Below are positions 19,643 to 30,500 of a DNA stretch of 64,000 nucleotides, one piece after another. Positions within the stretch are counted from its first letter, which is position 1. Every line of letters begins with the position of its first letter. The position numbers were made by a program, and so were the translations under genes. The stretch covers positions 62,001-126,000 of the forward strand of contig JAIYDZ010000005.1 of the NCBI GenBank assembly GCA_027487215.1. The letters are read 5' to 3'. Source of the stretch: Pseudomonadota bacterium (GTDB taxonomy: Bacteria > Babelota > Babeliae > Babelales > CAIQNR01). The notes below the pieces were generated by a model. The model had not been told where the DNA came from. It saw nothing but the letters and a program-made list of their open reading frames with translations, and ran no database searches.

Positions 19643-20896
19643 TCAAGAACGAGCTTTGCTACGAGTAAGGCGATGGAAGGTAATAGCAAAATGATGCGTG
19701 TAATCACGCAAACTTATTAGCAGTTTTCCCATGGGTGTGTGTGCTGTCAGTGGCGTGCCTTCAGGATGTGCATCTGAAAATAAAATCTCTTCACGTTTGG
19801 CAAGGCTTACGCATGGAGTATTTGGCAATAAAGGAAGAACCGCGCTACGTTGCCCTTTTCCGCCATCAATTACTACAAGATCAGGCAGATCTTTGGGGTC
19901 TTTATATCTGCGTGAAACAATTTCATGCAGTGCGGCATAATCATTTTGTTCTGTGAGTGTTTTGATTTTAAAACGACGGAAATTATTTTTATCAGGCTTG
20001 CCGTGAGTAAAGCGAATGCATGACCCAACAAGCGCCTGGCTTTGAAAATGAGAGATATCAAAACAATCGATTGTTTCAGGCAGCCCGGGCAATTCTAAAA
20101 GATTTTTTAGTTCTTGTGCTGCTTGAGGATAATTGTCGATTTCTTTTATTGAACTGGTTGCAAGTGCAACAGCTGATGCATATTTTTCTTCAGAATATCT
20201 TGCTTTGAGTGTCCCAAAAATTGATTCAACTGCTTCGCGATATCCATGAAGTGTGCGTGCTTTTTCAAATTCAAATGCAGCACTGTATTCTTTAATTTTT
20301 GTAGCAAGCTTTTTAAGAAATTCTTTATGATCCTCTTTAAGTACATCTTTTACTAAAGACATCCTAAAGAGGTATTCAGAGGGATCAAATGATTTCATGC
20401 AGGTGCCTGCGCAGCGACCTAAGTGGTAATCAAGGCATCCGTTTTCTATTTTTTTATTACAACAAAAGAGTTTAAAAGTATTAATCAAAAAAGTGTGCAC
20501 TGCGCGCGCTTGTTGTTTGTGAATAAAAGGACCAAAATAGGTCCCCTTTTTTGTTTTTGATCGGACAATAGTCAACTCAGGAATTGATGTCTCTGTAATG
20601 CACAAGTACACAAACGGCTGACCAGTTTTTAAAAGTACATTAAATTTAGGTAAATATTCTTGTACAAGCTGCGCTTCAAGTAACAACGCTTCGTGTTCTG
20701 TGAGGGTAATAATGTGTTCAATCGTATCAGCTTCTTGCAAAAGCGCTTGCACTTTCCAATCAGTATCATTATGAAAATAGGAACTGACGCGGGCTTTAAG
20801 CGATTTTGCTTTGCCCACGTAAATAACAGTGCCAGCAGGATCTTTAAAGAGATACACGCCCGGAAGACCGGGCAGTTTTTTGTAATCTGTTTTCAT
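19643..20896 (-). CDS. uvrC: UvrC-like excinuclease subunit, short form lacking the C-terminal HhH region
   Basis: GIY-YIG (LPGVYLFKDPAGTVIYVGKAKSLKARVSSYF), UVR motif, RNase H-like domain (DCFDISHFQ, DLVVIDGGKGQ); 417 aa. Confidence 0.88.
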   Translation of the reverse strand: MKTDYKKLPGLPGVYLFKDPAGTVIYVGKAKSLKARVSSYFHNDTDWKVQALLQEADTIEHIITLTEHEALLLEAQLVQEYLPKFNVLLKTGQPFVYLCITETSIPELTIVRSKTKKGTYFGPFIHKQQARAVHTFLINTFKLFCCNKKIENGCLDYHLGRCAGTCMKSFDPSEYLFRMSLVKDVLKEDHKEFLKKLATKIKEYSAAFEFEKARTLHGYREAVESIFGTLKARYSEEKYASAVALATSSIKEIDNYPQAAQELKNLLELPGLPETIDCFDISHFQSQALVGSCIRFTHGKPDKNNFRRFKIKTLTEQNDYAALHEIVSRRYKDPKDLPDLVVIDGGKGQRSAVLPLLPNTPCVSLAKREEILFSDAHPEGTPLTAHTPMGKLLISLRDYTHHFAITFHRLTRSKARS

Positions 20897-20911
20897 GTTT
20901 TTAGTTTACTC

Positions 20912-23900
20912 TTAAAAACCACCACTATCTACACCGTAATTATAATAATCATTATAGCTTGCATCTGCTTGTTGAGAGCCATAAAGAGTTGCTTGACCAA
21001 TAAGCGCCTGCTGTGCTGTATCAATAACTTTTTGTAACTCTTGGGTAGTTGTCCGAGCTTTATCAATTACCGTTTTGAGAGCTTCTTGTTGTTCAGGTGT
21101 GCGTTGTGTGCTTGCGCGATATGTTGTGAGTGTTTGTTCAAGTGTTTGTGTTGCCTGTTGCCCTTTAGTTACAGCTGCTTGAAGTTGGGGTTTCAGTGAG
21201 TCGGTTGCAAGCGAGATCTGAGTGGTTACCAGAGTTACTCCGCTCTTTAATGACTCAAGTGCTGTTTGGGCGGTTTGTTCAAGTGTTGCAGTTTGTGCAG
21301 CACGTTGAGCTTTTTCCTGAACTTGAGCAGAGGCATGCCATGCTTTTTCGCGTTCTTTTTCTGTCGTACCACCTTGAGATTTTTCGACGGCTGTACGTTG
21401 TGGTGTCAATTGGGGAGCAGAAAGTTCAACCACTCCTTTTGAGGTAGAAAGCGCAACGGTTGTTGGTGCTAATACTTTGTATTCTACTGCAGCGCCGGCG
21501 GTAATAACGCCCATTGAACCTTTGTACTTGTCCTGGTTTAAAAGTAAGGAGGCAACGCTTTCAGGGATGGTTGCAGGAGCAACGGAAACGGTTGTGGTCA
21601 GTGCAGAGCTTGGCGGAAGGTCTTCTTTGCGTGCAGCGGCGGCTTGGGCATCGGTGCCTACCTGCCAGAATGCTACTGAAAGCTTGGTGCCATCAAGAGT
21701 TGCTTGCATGCGATACCAGGTGTTGGTGCTGAAGGTGATTGGGGTAAAGTTTGTTTTGAGCCATCCCTCTTTGTGAGCGATGTCGGTTTTTTCAGGAAGT
21801 TCGTGGTGATAAAGACCAAGTTGTGGAGTAGACCCTGCAACTTGCCCGCCTGCTTCACTTGGTGCGTCGGTGCGATAGACGACAAACATTTTAGCAAGGT
21901 GATCAAAATCCAAAAGATAACGATTGAGGCTATCAACCTTTTCCCATGCGGCGTCAAAGTTTTGCGGTATAAATTCTCCGTTATCTGGATTTATGGCTTT
22001 TGAATAATTTTCATAAAGTGTTTGAACAGTTTGAATATCAAATGATCGTTCTGTTAAATACAGACCAATATAAAATGGCCCTTCTTGCTGATAAAGTGAA
22101 CGCCATAATACGTCAGCCTTGAGTGGCTGTCCTGCTGGAATGTTGGCAAGATCTTTTTGCAAGAACCATAGTGTTTGCGGTGTTTCTTGAGAGCCAATAA
22201 CATTTGCTGTCAGTGCATTGGGACTTAAGAGTGGTGCAAGTGCAGCCTCTTGGCTAAATGTTTGGCGTCCTTGACTATAAAGCGCAAATCCTCCACGACC
22301 TGACATGTCCATACGCCCTGTTTGAATGCCATACAGTGAGCCAAGATCTGATTTCATAACACCGGTTGAGCTGTCAGCAAGAGTTGTGTCATACGTACTA
22401 ATACCAGAGCTCAGGGCCTTTTTAGAAGCTTCGGCATTAAACAGTTCGTTAAGATAATTTTGGTAGTAAATAAGACGACGATCAGAGTTGGTAGTTTCTG
22501 CTTGTAGTTGGGTTAGCTGTTCGATTGTTTCTTGGGTCTTAAATCCTTTTACGACCTCAATATTATTTTTAACATACTCTGTATACGCTTGGACAAAATC
22601 ATGTTGTCTTTTTTTGTTATCAATTGCTTCAGCATCAGCTTGCGCTGCGCCGGCAATATTCATGGACATCATCCCTACGTTGACTGCAAGCATTCCAGCA
22701 GCAAACGGTGTAGCGGCGCCACCAGTGGCAACGGTGACTCCAATTAAAATTGCCGTGGTGACAATGCTTGAAATCAGGCGCCTGTGATCGTTTATTTTTC
22801 CTTTGATGTTGTCAAAGTCATTCTCGAAATTTCCGTCTTTTAAATCTTTCCAGCCGTAGTAACCAATCATGGCAACCGCTGCACCAATATCTGCAATGTA
22901 ATCAGTTATGGCGCTTACAAAATATCCAACGGCGGTCATTGCATCTTTAAAGCCATCGGTAAATTGCTGAATGGTTAAAGTGATGTACCCAAGTGCGGCA
23001 GCAGCGACATCCTTTGCCATTCCTACCACTTCAGCTCCAATAGAATTCCAGACTCCAACTTGGCCCATCGTTGTTGCTACCACGCCTGCAACAACAGAAG
23101 AAGCTAACTCTACTGCTTGCGCAGTTAACTGTACCGTAGCAGCATTCACTTCAATAAACAGATCTGCTCCATCTCTAAATTGATTAATAATGCCATCGGC
23201 AACCTTTGACCATAAATTATTTAAATCTTCTCCCAGCTTGCTGTCGATTAATGCAAAACTGCTGGTAATAACAGTGCTTGCTACTGAAGCAAGTCCTTTG
23301 ACTGTATCTGCCACGTCGTTGACCGTGTTCATCATGTCTTTGGTCGACTGAGCAAAATGTTTGCTTGCTTTTGACTGCCATTCTTTTGCATGCTTCATCG
23401 CTTTTGAGGGGCTCATGCCGGTGAGCGCAGGCAAGATGCAGGTTGCATAATACATGGCAACCACTTCTTCACCGACAGCTTTTATTCCATGCCAGATTGC
23501 TTTTCCTACGTCGACAAACCCACGCACAATAGCATTCCCTGCTTTTTTAAAACCAGCGACAATCTTATTGCCCAGCGTTTTAAAGAAATTTTTTACATGG
23601 CTGCAGCCTTGCACTATTACTGCGCCTTCAATTCCTTGGCTGGCAAAATAGTTTTGCAGTACGTTAATTTCATAAAGAAGGAAAAAGTCCGCAGGTGATT
23701 TTGCAAGAAAATTGGGAAGCGCGGTAGGAACCATTTTTTGTAACGTAATTTCAAGATTGCCTCCGTCAGACTCATCAAACGAGGTCGTTGCGTCCTGTCT
23801 AATAGTAAAAAGTTCAGCAAGGTCGGTGTGTAAAAGTTTCATAGCAAGAAACGAAAGAAGCTCAAGGTATCCAAGCGTTGGAGTAACGGTTGTAATTCCA

Positions 23901-25138
23901 TCCTCTGAGGTAGTTTTTTTAAAGAGTTGATCAAAGACTGGTTCAGTTTGAAAGCTTGCGCGCATCATTGTTTTGCCGTCGTGAGTGTGTACAGGCTCAT
24001 ACTGAATTTTTCCTGTAAAAACAAGCTCACCAAGCGCAGTGAAATTAATGCTTTGGTTGTCTGGAGTTGGTTCAAACATGAGCGCGTAGTTAGGGGTGGC
24101 AACAAGTGTTGAAACATCTCCCTCTTTTTGGCTATGAAAAAAAGTTCCAAAATCATAACCGCGAGTTATTGCTTCTTTATAAGTAATAGGATTACCGGTT
24201 GGGTCGGTAAATTGAAGTGGAGTGGTGCGTGACCAATCAAGGTCTTCAAAACGCATGGTGAGTGTATAAAAATCACTTTTTTTAAAGTCTTGCATGAGTG
24301 CAAATAATTTATTTTTTTGTTCAATGAGTGATTTTGAGAGAGCGTCGCGCGTGTCTGGGGCGCTTTTTTTAATCGATGCCGCAAGGTCATCAATTGTTTG
24401 TAGAAGTGTTCCCCAATCATCTTTATTGGAGGTGCGGTTTATTGCTTGTAAAAAACGACTTCTCATTCTATCAACAAGCATAAGATATAGACGAGTAAGT
24501 TCTGTTGATTTGCGAACCTGCTCAAAGCTTTTTTGGTAGTAGGCCATTTCAAACTGTGGTAAATAACTGAAAAGTGCTTTTTCATGTTCATGAACTTTTG
24601 AAAGCAATGATACTTCCTGATCGTAAGAACTAGCGATCAAAATCTTAAGGTGATCTTGCCAGGAACTTGACTGAGCAAGGTCTTGCGGGGTGAGTGGCTT
24701 TGTCAAAGAGGGCGTTACTGTTGTGGGATTATTTAGTCTTGTATTTTTACCTGTTCCTTGGGTTTCTCTTTGTTGTAGCAGGAGTTCTTCCTCTGTAAGT
24801 AAGTACAAAAGGCCGTAAAATTTAAAAATATGATCCATTACCTGCGTGCGGCGTTGTTGTTGTGTTTGTTGTGGATCTATGGGTGAAAGCAGTTCAAGCA
24901 ATGGTCCAAATACTCTGCGAATTTCATTGGCAATCTCAGTAGAAATGTTTGCTTGAGGAATGTGATTAAAAAAGTAATCAGCCTGATACAAGACGCTTGC
25001 ATGATACTCACGGACGTCACTTGTTGTAGCAGGAGCAGCAGCTTTGAGTGTTTGTGCAGATTGTTCTTGTACTTGAGCAGCGGTAAGACCAGTATGCACA
25101 GCAAGGGTAACAAACCACACTAACGACAGTTTTTTCAT
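20912..25138 (-). CDS. Giant secreted protein of unknown function (1408 aa)
   Basis: Signal peptide MKKLSLVWFVTLAVHTGLTAAQ; long Ala/Gly/Val-rich amphipathic central region; C-terminal coiled coil. Confidence 0.8.
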   Translation of the reverse strand: MKKLSLVWFVTLAVHTGLTAAQVQEQSAQTLKAAAPATTSDVREYHASVLYQADYFFNHIPQANISTEIANEIRRVFGPLLELLSPIDPQQTQQQRRTQVMDHIFKFYGLLYLLTEEELLLQQRETQGTGKNTRLNNPTTVTPSLTKPLTPQDLAQSSSWQDHLKILIASSYDQEVSLLSKVHEHEKALFSYLPQFEMAYYQKSFEQVRKSTELTRLYLMLVDRMRSRFLQAINRTSNKDDWGTLLQTIDDLAASIKKSAPDTRDALSKSLIEQKNKLFALMQDFKKSDFYTLTMRFEDLDWSRTTPLQFTDPTGNPITYKEAITRGYDFGTFFHSQKEGDVSTLVATPNYALMFEPTPDNQSINFTALGELVFTGKIQYEPVHTHDGKTMMRASFQTEPVFDQLFKKTTSEDGITTVTPTLGYLELLSFLAMKLLHTDLAELFTIRQDATTSFDESDGGNLEITLQKMVPTALPNFLAKSPADFFLLYEINVLQNYFASQGIEGAVIVQGCSHVKNFFKTLGNKIVAGFKKAGNAIVRGFVDVGKAIWHGIKAVGEEVVAMYYATCILPALTGMSPSKAMKHAKEWQSKASKHFAQSTKDMMNTVNDVADTVKGLASVASTVITSSFALIDSKLGEDLNNLWSKVADGIINQFRDGADLFIEVNAATVQLTAQAVELASSVVAGVVATTMGQVGVWNSIGAEVVGMAKDVAAAALGYITLTIQQFTDGFKDAMTAVGYFVSAITDYIADIGAAVAMIGYYGWKDLKDGNFENDFDNIKGKINDHRRLISSIVTTAILIGVTVATGGAATPFAAGMLAVNVGMMSMNIAGAAQADAEAIDNKKRQHDFVQAYTEYVKNNIEVVKGFKTQETIEQLTQLQAETTNSDRRLIYYQNYLNELFNAEASKKALSSGISTYDTTLADSSTGVMKSDLGSLYGIQTGRMDMSGRGGFALYSQGRQTFSQEAALAPLLSPNALTANVIGSQETPQTLWFLQKDLANIPAGQPLKADVLWRSLYQQEGPFYIGLYLTERSFDIQTVQTLYENYSKAINPDNGEFIPQNFDAAWEKVDSLNRYLLDFDHLAKMFVVYRTDAPSEAGGQVAGSTPQLGLYHHELPEKTDIAHKEGWLKTNFTPITFSTNTWYRMQATLDGTKLSVAFWQVGTDAQAAAARKEDLPPSSALTTTVSVAPATIPESVASLLLNQDKYKGSMGVITAGAAVEYKVLAPTTVALSTSKGVVELSAPQLTPQRTAVEKSQGGTTEKEREKAWHASAQVQEKAQRAAQTATLEQTAQTALESLKSGVTLVTTQISLATDSLKPQLQAAVTKGQQATQTLEQTLTTYRASTQRTPEQQEALKTVIDKARTTTQELQKVIDTAQQALIGQATLYGSQQADASYNDYYNYGVDSGGF

Positions 25139-25140
25139 AA

Positions 25141-27546
25141 TTAAGCGCCCTGTCTTTCGGGTGAGAGAAACTTTTTCAGATCTTCACATTCTGCCGGCAA
25201 GTACGTCAATTCTTTTGGCTCACGAACAGCAAATTGAGCTTTGCATCCCGCGGCCATAAATCCTATGCCATGCATGATAAAGGTTGAGGGTAAAAGGTTT
25301 TTTTGTTCCAGTGTAACCGGTGTATTTTGTGTTTTTGTTTGTACCACGCAGGAGGCTTTGGTGGGTTTGGTTGTGATGGTAAACGTGAGTGTAAGGGGAG
25401 TTACTCCAGAGAGTTTTGTTTCTGGGCGGATAAATTGATCAGGGTTGCTAAGAATTTGCAGAGCAGGCCACTCAAGTGTTGCAGATTTATCAGTACTGTT
25501 TTTTGATTCTGCAAGCACTCCATAAAGCGATCCATTATTACCAAATGCTCCGATAAAACGATGCTGATGAAAACGATCAGGTACTCCAGAGATCCATCGT
25601 GCGTTGTTAAAAATTACACCAACTATGCAGGGGTAAGAAATTTCAGTGATCGTGCATTCTACTACAATCTGATAGTCAGCTGTCGGATAGAATTCTTTAA
25701 AGATGCTGTTATACAAGGCTTTTGTTGCTTGGTCGGTAGGCAGTTGGCCTTGGATAGCAACCAGTTCTGTTTGCATAAAACTGTTTAACTCTGGAGAGAA
25801 TATCCAGTTTCCTTGTCTGAAAATATTACGCCATCCGTTAACTACTTGCCCCTCTTTAAGTTTCATGGTGTCAGGAGTTAACATGAGAGAGGTGGTAAAC
25901 TGTTGGTCAATACTGAGTGCATCATTTTTCACCACAAATGAACGCTGGGATTTGGTAGTAAAAAAGAGGTGGTCGCGATAGGCGCGTTCTGCATCAAGCT
26001 GCTCGCTCAGTTTTTGATACCCGGTGTTACCTAGGGAGCTCATTTGTTGGCTGAAGGTAGTGCGTGCAAGGTTTAACTTTTTAGCCTTTTGTGCTTTAAG
26101 GGTATTTGAAACAACTGAACTGAGGTTGCTGAGTTTTGTATTTTTTTCCGCCTGCGTTTTGAAAAACTTTGCATCATCTTTGTTTTCCCAGTAGATAACC
26201 ATGTTTCCACCTTGCATGAGGTTCATTTGAAGACCTATATCAAGAGCAGGGCGAATCCAATGAGGAAATGCATCAAGTGTTTCTTTCAGGAGGTTTTTTT
26301 CCATTGGTCCAATAAAAGTGTCGTATATATGAGCTTTGTACCAATCATTGACAGGGCCGGTTACAAAATCCTCTACAAAATCTAGTGCGGAGGAAATGCC
26401 TGCTTTTGCAAGGCCTGCTCTGACAAATTGTTTAGTTTTTATCCATCCCTTTTTAACCGTTGAGGTCTCTGGGTTTTCAAGGGCTGATTGTTCTTCTGTT
26501 GCTACTTTAGCGCGTTCTTGCGCGCGTGCTTTTCTGCGCTCACTACGTTTACTTGAGGGTTCTTTTTTCTTGCCTGCGCCTGAGTTTTCAGTCGACTCTG
26601 ATTCTGTGGCGGCAAGATCTTTTTCCGCTGACCCTTCAAGGTCTGCAAGCAGAGATTCTTCCACCTGGCTGACAGAGCTTCCTAGCGTTTCTTCAAATGT
26701 TTCTGCAGCTTGCTCAACAAGTGCTGCCGGATTGACGAGTGCTTGAGCTGCCTCTTCAGCTGCGACCTGAGTACTTTCAGTTAAAGCAATCTCTGCGGCA
26801 TCCATAAGAATCTGATCGGCTACCTCAACACCTTCAATAAGTGCCGCTTCGCCTTGAACTTTTACCGGTTTATTAAACTGTTTGCTACGAGAAATAAGTG
26901 CGTTCTTTTTTTGTTCATCACTCCAAAACATCATAAGTTTAGGAAGGGGATGAGTCTTATAGCTTGACAGTAAATACAGGGTTTTTGTGTAGTCATGTAA
27001 AATATGTTCCCGCTCAAAGTGGGCATAAAAATCAAGGCGCTCTGCTATCTGGGTGTAGGTAAAAATATGAGGTTTGCCAAGAAGGGTATAGAGATGCGCC
27101 TGGGCCCAGTTATACCATTGCACAAAGATTCCGGTCAGATAGTTTCGCCACGAAAGAGTTTTTCGTGCAGTTGTTTGATAGTTATTGAGGTGTGCAATCT
27201 GGCTCTTTAGAAGAAATAATGAGTACTGGTATGCGGGTGCATTTTGTGGGTCTTGTGCAAGACGTTGCTCAACCTCTTTTTGTTCAAGTGTAATACGACG
27301 GGCAGCGTGCTGGGCTATTGTTATCTTTTCATAGTCTGAGCTTTTAAGTAGGTGCAGAATCAGTTCATGTATTTCATCACGGTGAGTCTGTTTAGATTGG
27401 GTTCCGTGCTCACCAAACACGTGTGTCACTACATGCTGTGCACGATGCGTATTGCTTTGTAGGGTACCTATGCTGTTTGCTGCCAGGGCGATAAAGAGTA
27501 TGAATTGATACATCTTTGTTTCCCTTTCTAGATTAATGTTTTTCAT
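25141..27546 (-). CDS. Secreted protein of unknown function (801 aa)
   Basis: Signal-like N-terminus (MYQFILFIALAANSIGTLQS, alternative start 27513); 2 nt from downstream gene, ATGA overlap with upstream gene. Confidence 0.8.
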   Translation of the reverse strand: MKNINLERETKMYQFILFIALAANSIGTLQSNTHRAQHVVTHVFGEHGTQSKQTHRDEIHELILHLLKSSDYEKITIAQHAARRITLEQKEVEQRLAQDPQNAPAYQYSLFLLKSQIAHLNNYQTTARKTLSWRNYLTGIFVQWYNWAQAHLYTLLGKPHIFTYTQIAERLDFYAHFEREHILHDYTKTLYLLSSYKTHPLPKLMMFWSDEQKKNALISRSKQFNKPVKVQGEAALIEGVEVADQILMDAAEIALTESTQVAAEEAAQALVNPAALVEQAAETFEETLGSSVSQVEESLLADLEGSAEKDLAATESESTENSGAGKKKEPSSKRSERRKARAQERAKVATEEQSALENPETSTVKKGWIKTKQFVRAGLAKAGISSALDFVEDFVTGPVNDWYKAHIYDTFIGPMEKNLLKETLDAFPHWIRPALDIGLQMNLMQGGNMVIYWENKDDAKFFKTQAEKNTKLSNLSSVVSNTLKAQKAKKLNLARTTFSQQMSSLGNTGYQKLSEQLDAERAYRDHLFFTTKSQRSFVVKNDALSIDQQFTTSLMLTPDTMKLKEGQVVNGWRNIFRQGNWIFSPELNSFMQTELVAIQGQLPTDQATKALYNSIFKEFYPTADYQIVVECTITEISYPCIVGVIFNNARWISGVPDRFHQHRFIGAFGNNGSLYGVLAESKNSTDKSATLEWPALQILSNPDQFIRPETKLSGVTPLTLTFTITTKPTKASCVVQTKTQNTPVTLEQKNLLPSTFIMHGIGFMAAGCKAQFAVREPKELTYLPAECEDLKKFLSPERQGA

Positions 27547-30500
27547 GCTGCACCGTTTGTGGTAACTGCTTTTACACTGTTTTGTTGGGCAGCCAGATCA
27601 AGATGTTCTTGTATCAGATAGAGGTTGCACTGTTGTTCAAGGCGCGCAAGATTAGCTTCAGAAAGATCGAGAGATGCGCTACTCAGTTCTTGAGGAACTT
27701 TGGTTGTTTTAAGTGCTTTCATAAAAATAAAGTGGAGTACTGGATCAAAAAGTGTTTCATCCAGTGTAAGGCCCGAAGCAAAATCACCCATACAAATACG
27801 TATCATCTTAAGAATTCCTTGCTCAGAGTTGAGCCATTCTGGCTGTCCTTTTAGTTCCTGTTCATAGAGCCGAACAAGGACTCCATCTTTACGAGCTGGA
27901 TCGCGAGAGATCACAGGAATATTGGTAAACAGTCCCGCATGTCCCTTTTTGGCTGTTTTTGTCGGGGTGTAAATATGTCCTGGATTTGCAGGATCCTGAA
28001 TTGGTACCGTGCGTTTTTCAAGCCAAGCAACAGTCTGGTTTTTAAACACTTCTTGGGTAAATTGCCCGGTCGAAGTTTTTGACGATGATCCAAAATTCAG
28101 GCGGGATTCATTTGCCAGAGGGTTTCCCTGTTCATCTTTTATAAAAAAGCGCGGTGAGTAGGGAGCTCCTTGTGACTTGACAGTAAGACTCGGAACGGTA
28201 ATGGCGGTGCCTGTATCAAGCTGAACTTGATTGTTTTCTAGTGGATTGCTTGAAAGTGGGTTAGCCGAAAGAACCAGATCAACGGCAAATGTTGGATAAG
28301 GAACGCTTTGAGTTCCTTCAATGCTACGGGCCAGGAAAGGAAGAATCTTAATGCTACGCAGCGTTTCTTTATCATAAAAAAACAGCGGAGGATTAATTGT
28401 TTGTGCCGGGGTATTTTTCATTTCGGCTGCGATTTTTTGTGCAGTGTTTGCAAACTTTGAAAGTCCTTTTGTTTTTGAATCATCAGCGTCTTTAAGAGTT
28501 GCGGTGTAAGGGGTAAAGAAATTAAGATACGCGCCCAATGTTTTAAGAAAAGCAGTTTGCGTTTCGGTAATATGACTAAACGCATGTAAAATTGAAGCAA
28601 CACCGCTGATATTTATGTGATCTTCATCTGAAAGAGGGTGTGTTGCACCTTGAAGTCCCCTTGTTTCTGTTTGTGAGGAAGGGGTGTGGTCTTGAGCACC
28701 ACCATCTTCTTTTTCAAGGATCGCTTGATAGGCCTCAAGCATCGTTTTAAGAAACTGTTTTTGTTCAGCGTTGAAAGAGCTTAGTTGCATGTTTGGTGCA
28801 GTTGCTGTGTCAAAAAGAGTGTGAAGGAATTGAAAATCAGCTGCGTGTGGGAGCGTAAGAAGCTGTGAAATAAAAGGGTCACTCATATGAAGATCTTGTA
28901 TCATTTCAAGAAACCCTGAAGACATTGTTTTTTGTGCACTTAAGTCCGCGGCGTTTTCTTGAGCGAGAGGCATTTTCCCTTGCGGTGGCGCGATAAAGAG
29001 TGCGATCAGATCGGCTAAGATGGTCCGCTTGTTGGGACTGAGAGACGCAAGAGAAAAACTGTTTTTTAAGGTACTACTATTTAAGAGTGCATCAAGTTCT
29101 TCGGCCTGAGCATAAAGTGTTTCATCTTTTTGACCGGTTGGTTGTTTGTCAGGAGTTTGTGTGGTGTCAAGGAGGTTGCCAATGCCAATCAAATGGCCAT
29201 ACTCATTGCTGCCCAAAGCCCAATACAGTTGTCGTTGTAGTTGCGGTTCTGACTCAAAGAGTGATGCAAAAAGAGCTGCCTGTTTTTCATGATTGGCAAT
29301 TCTACTTTCAACAACTCTGCCTGCGCCTTGAAACGAACCAAGAAGCATCAACAGCTCAGACGGTTTGTACTGTGCAAACAATGTTTCATTTTTTGCATCA
29401 AGTTTTTCTGTTGCTTTATCAAACGCTGTTTTATCAAACAGTGCATACATATCTTGCTCTGCTTGTTGGTACGTGTACGTGCCAGCATCATAGGCTATAA
29501 ATTTTGAAAGTGCGTTCAACAGTGCATCGCGTTGACCTTGAGAAAGTTGAGCAAGATCAAAATTTTCAGCTGACAATGCTTGGACAACCGACTCTAACAG
29601 TGAGCGTTGTGCGTCAGAAAGTGATGGTTCTTGTTGTTTATAATCATTAAATCCTGTGATAAATAACTTTTTTTCTCGTGCTTCTAGTCTTGTAAGCGCT
29701 ACCGATGAAAGTTTTTTATCAGGAGTAAAAAGTTGTTGTGCAATAATTCTTAACTCTCCACGTTCTAGCGCAGTTAGTCCGCTCAGTCTTAAAAAGATAG
29801 TGCGTTCTTTGTCTGAAAGTTCTGAAATGCGGTCTTTAATAAGGCTTTGAACTTTTGCTACCGTTTGGTTGATTGCTGATGCAGTATCTTTTTCGATTCG
29901 TAGTGCACAATAGGCAACCATTCCTTGAAGTGTTTGTTTTTCATCTTCAGTCAGTGGTTGTGCGCCTGAAAGATTAGCCGCAATTTTTTTGAGATTGGTG
30001 ATCTGTTGTTCAATTGGTCCTGCAAAAGAAACTGTTTTAACAAGATCGGTCAGCAGAGTGTATTGTCCGACTGAGAGATCGATTTCAGGAACAGAACCAG
30101 AGAGCATTTTTAAAAGAAGGGTGGTGTCTTGCATCCGTTGATTGCTTGAAAAATGTGCAGTTAAAAGGTCAAGCGTATCAATAAGAGCAAATCGTTCTTG
30201 AGGGGTAAGTTGCTGAGCGCATGAAACGTATGAGGGGATTTTTGTTTCATCAGTGGTTGCTGAGGAAAGTTTATTCATTACCTCTTGCCATGCCCGCGCG
30301 CTCGGGACTTTGCCGCTAAAAAGAGATCGTTCTGGATCTTTACTGAAAGCAGTGCGAATACTTTCTTCGTATCCTGTTTTTCCCCCAAGATCCATTGAGC
30401 TGTTTAAAAATTGATCAAGTTTTTTGGTAGCTGCGGCAAGTGAAGATTGATCGGTTATTTTTTGTAAAATATCTGTGTGTTCAGGGTCAACAAGATTGTT

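Noticed and set aside
26336-26746. 136-aa plus-strand ORF
   Set aside because: Antisense to the well-supported 801-aa secreted protein; composition is a reverse-complement artefact
29087-29500. 137-aa plus-strand ORF rich in Cys/Gln/His
   Set aside because: Antisense within the giant 27543..31499 gene; no start context or domain
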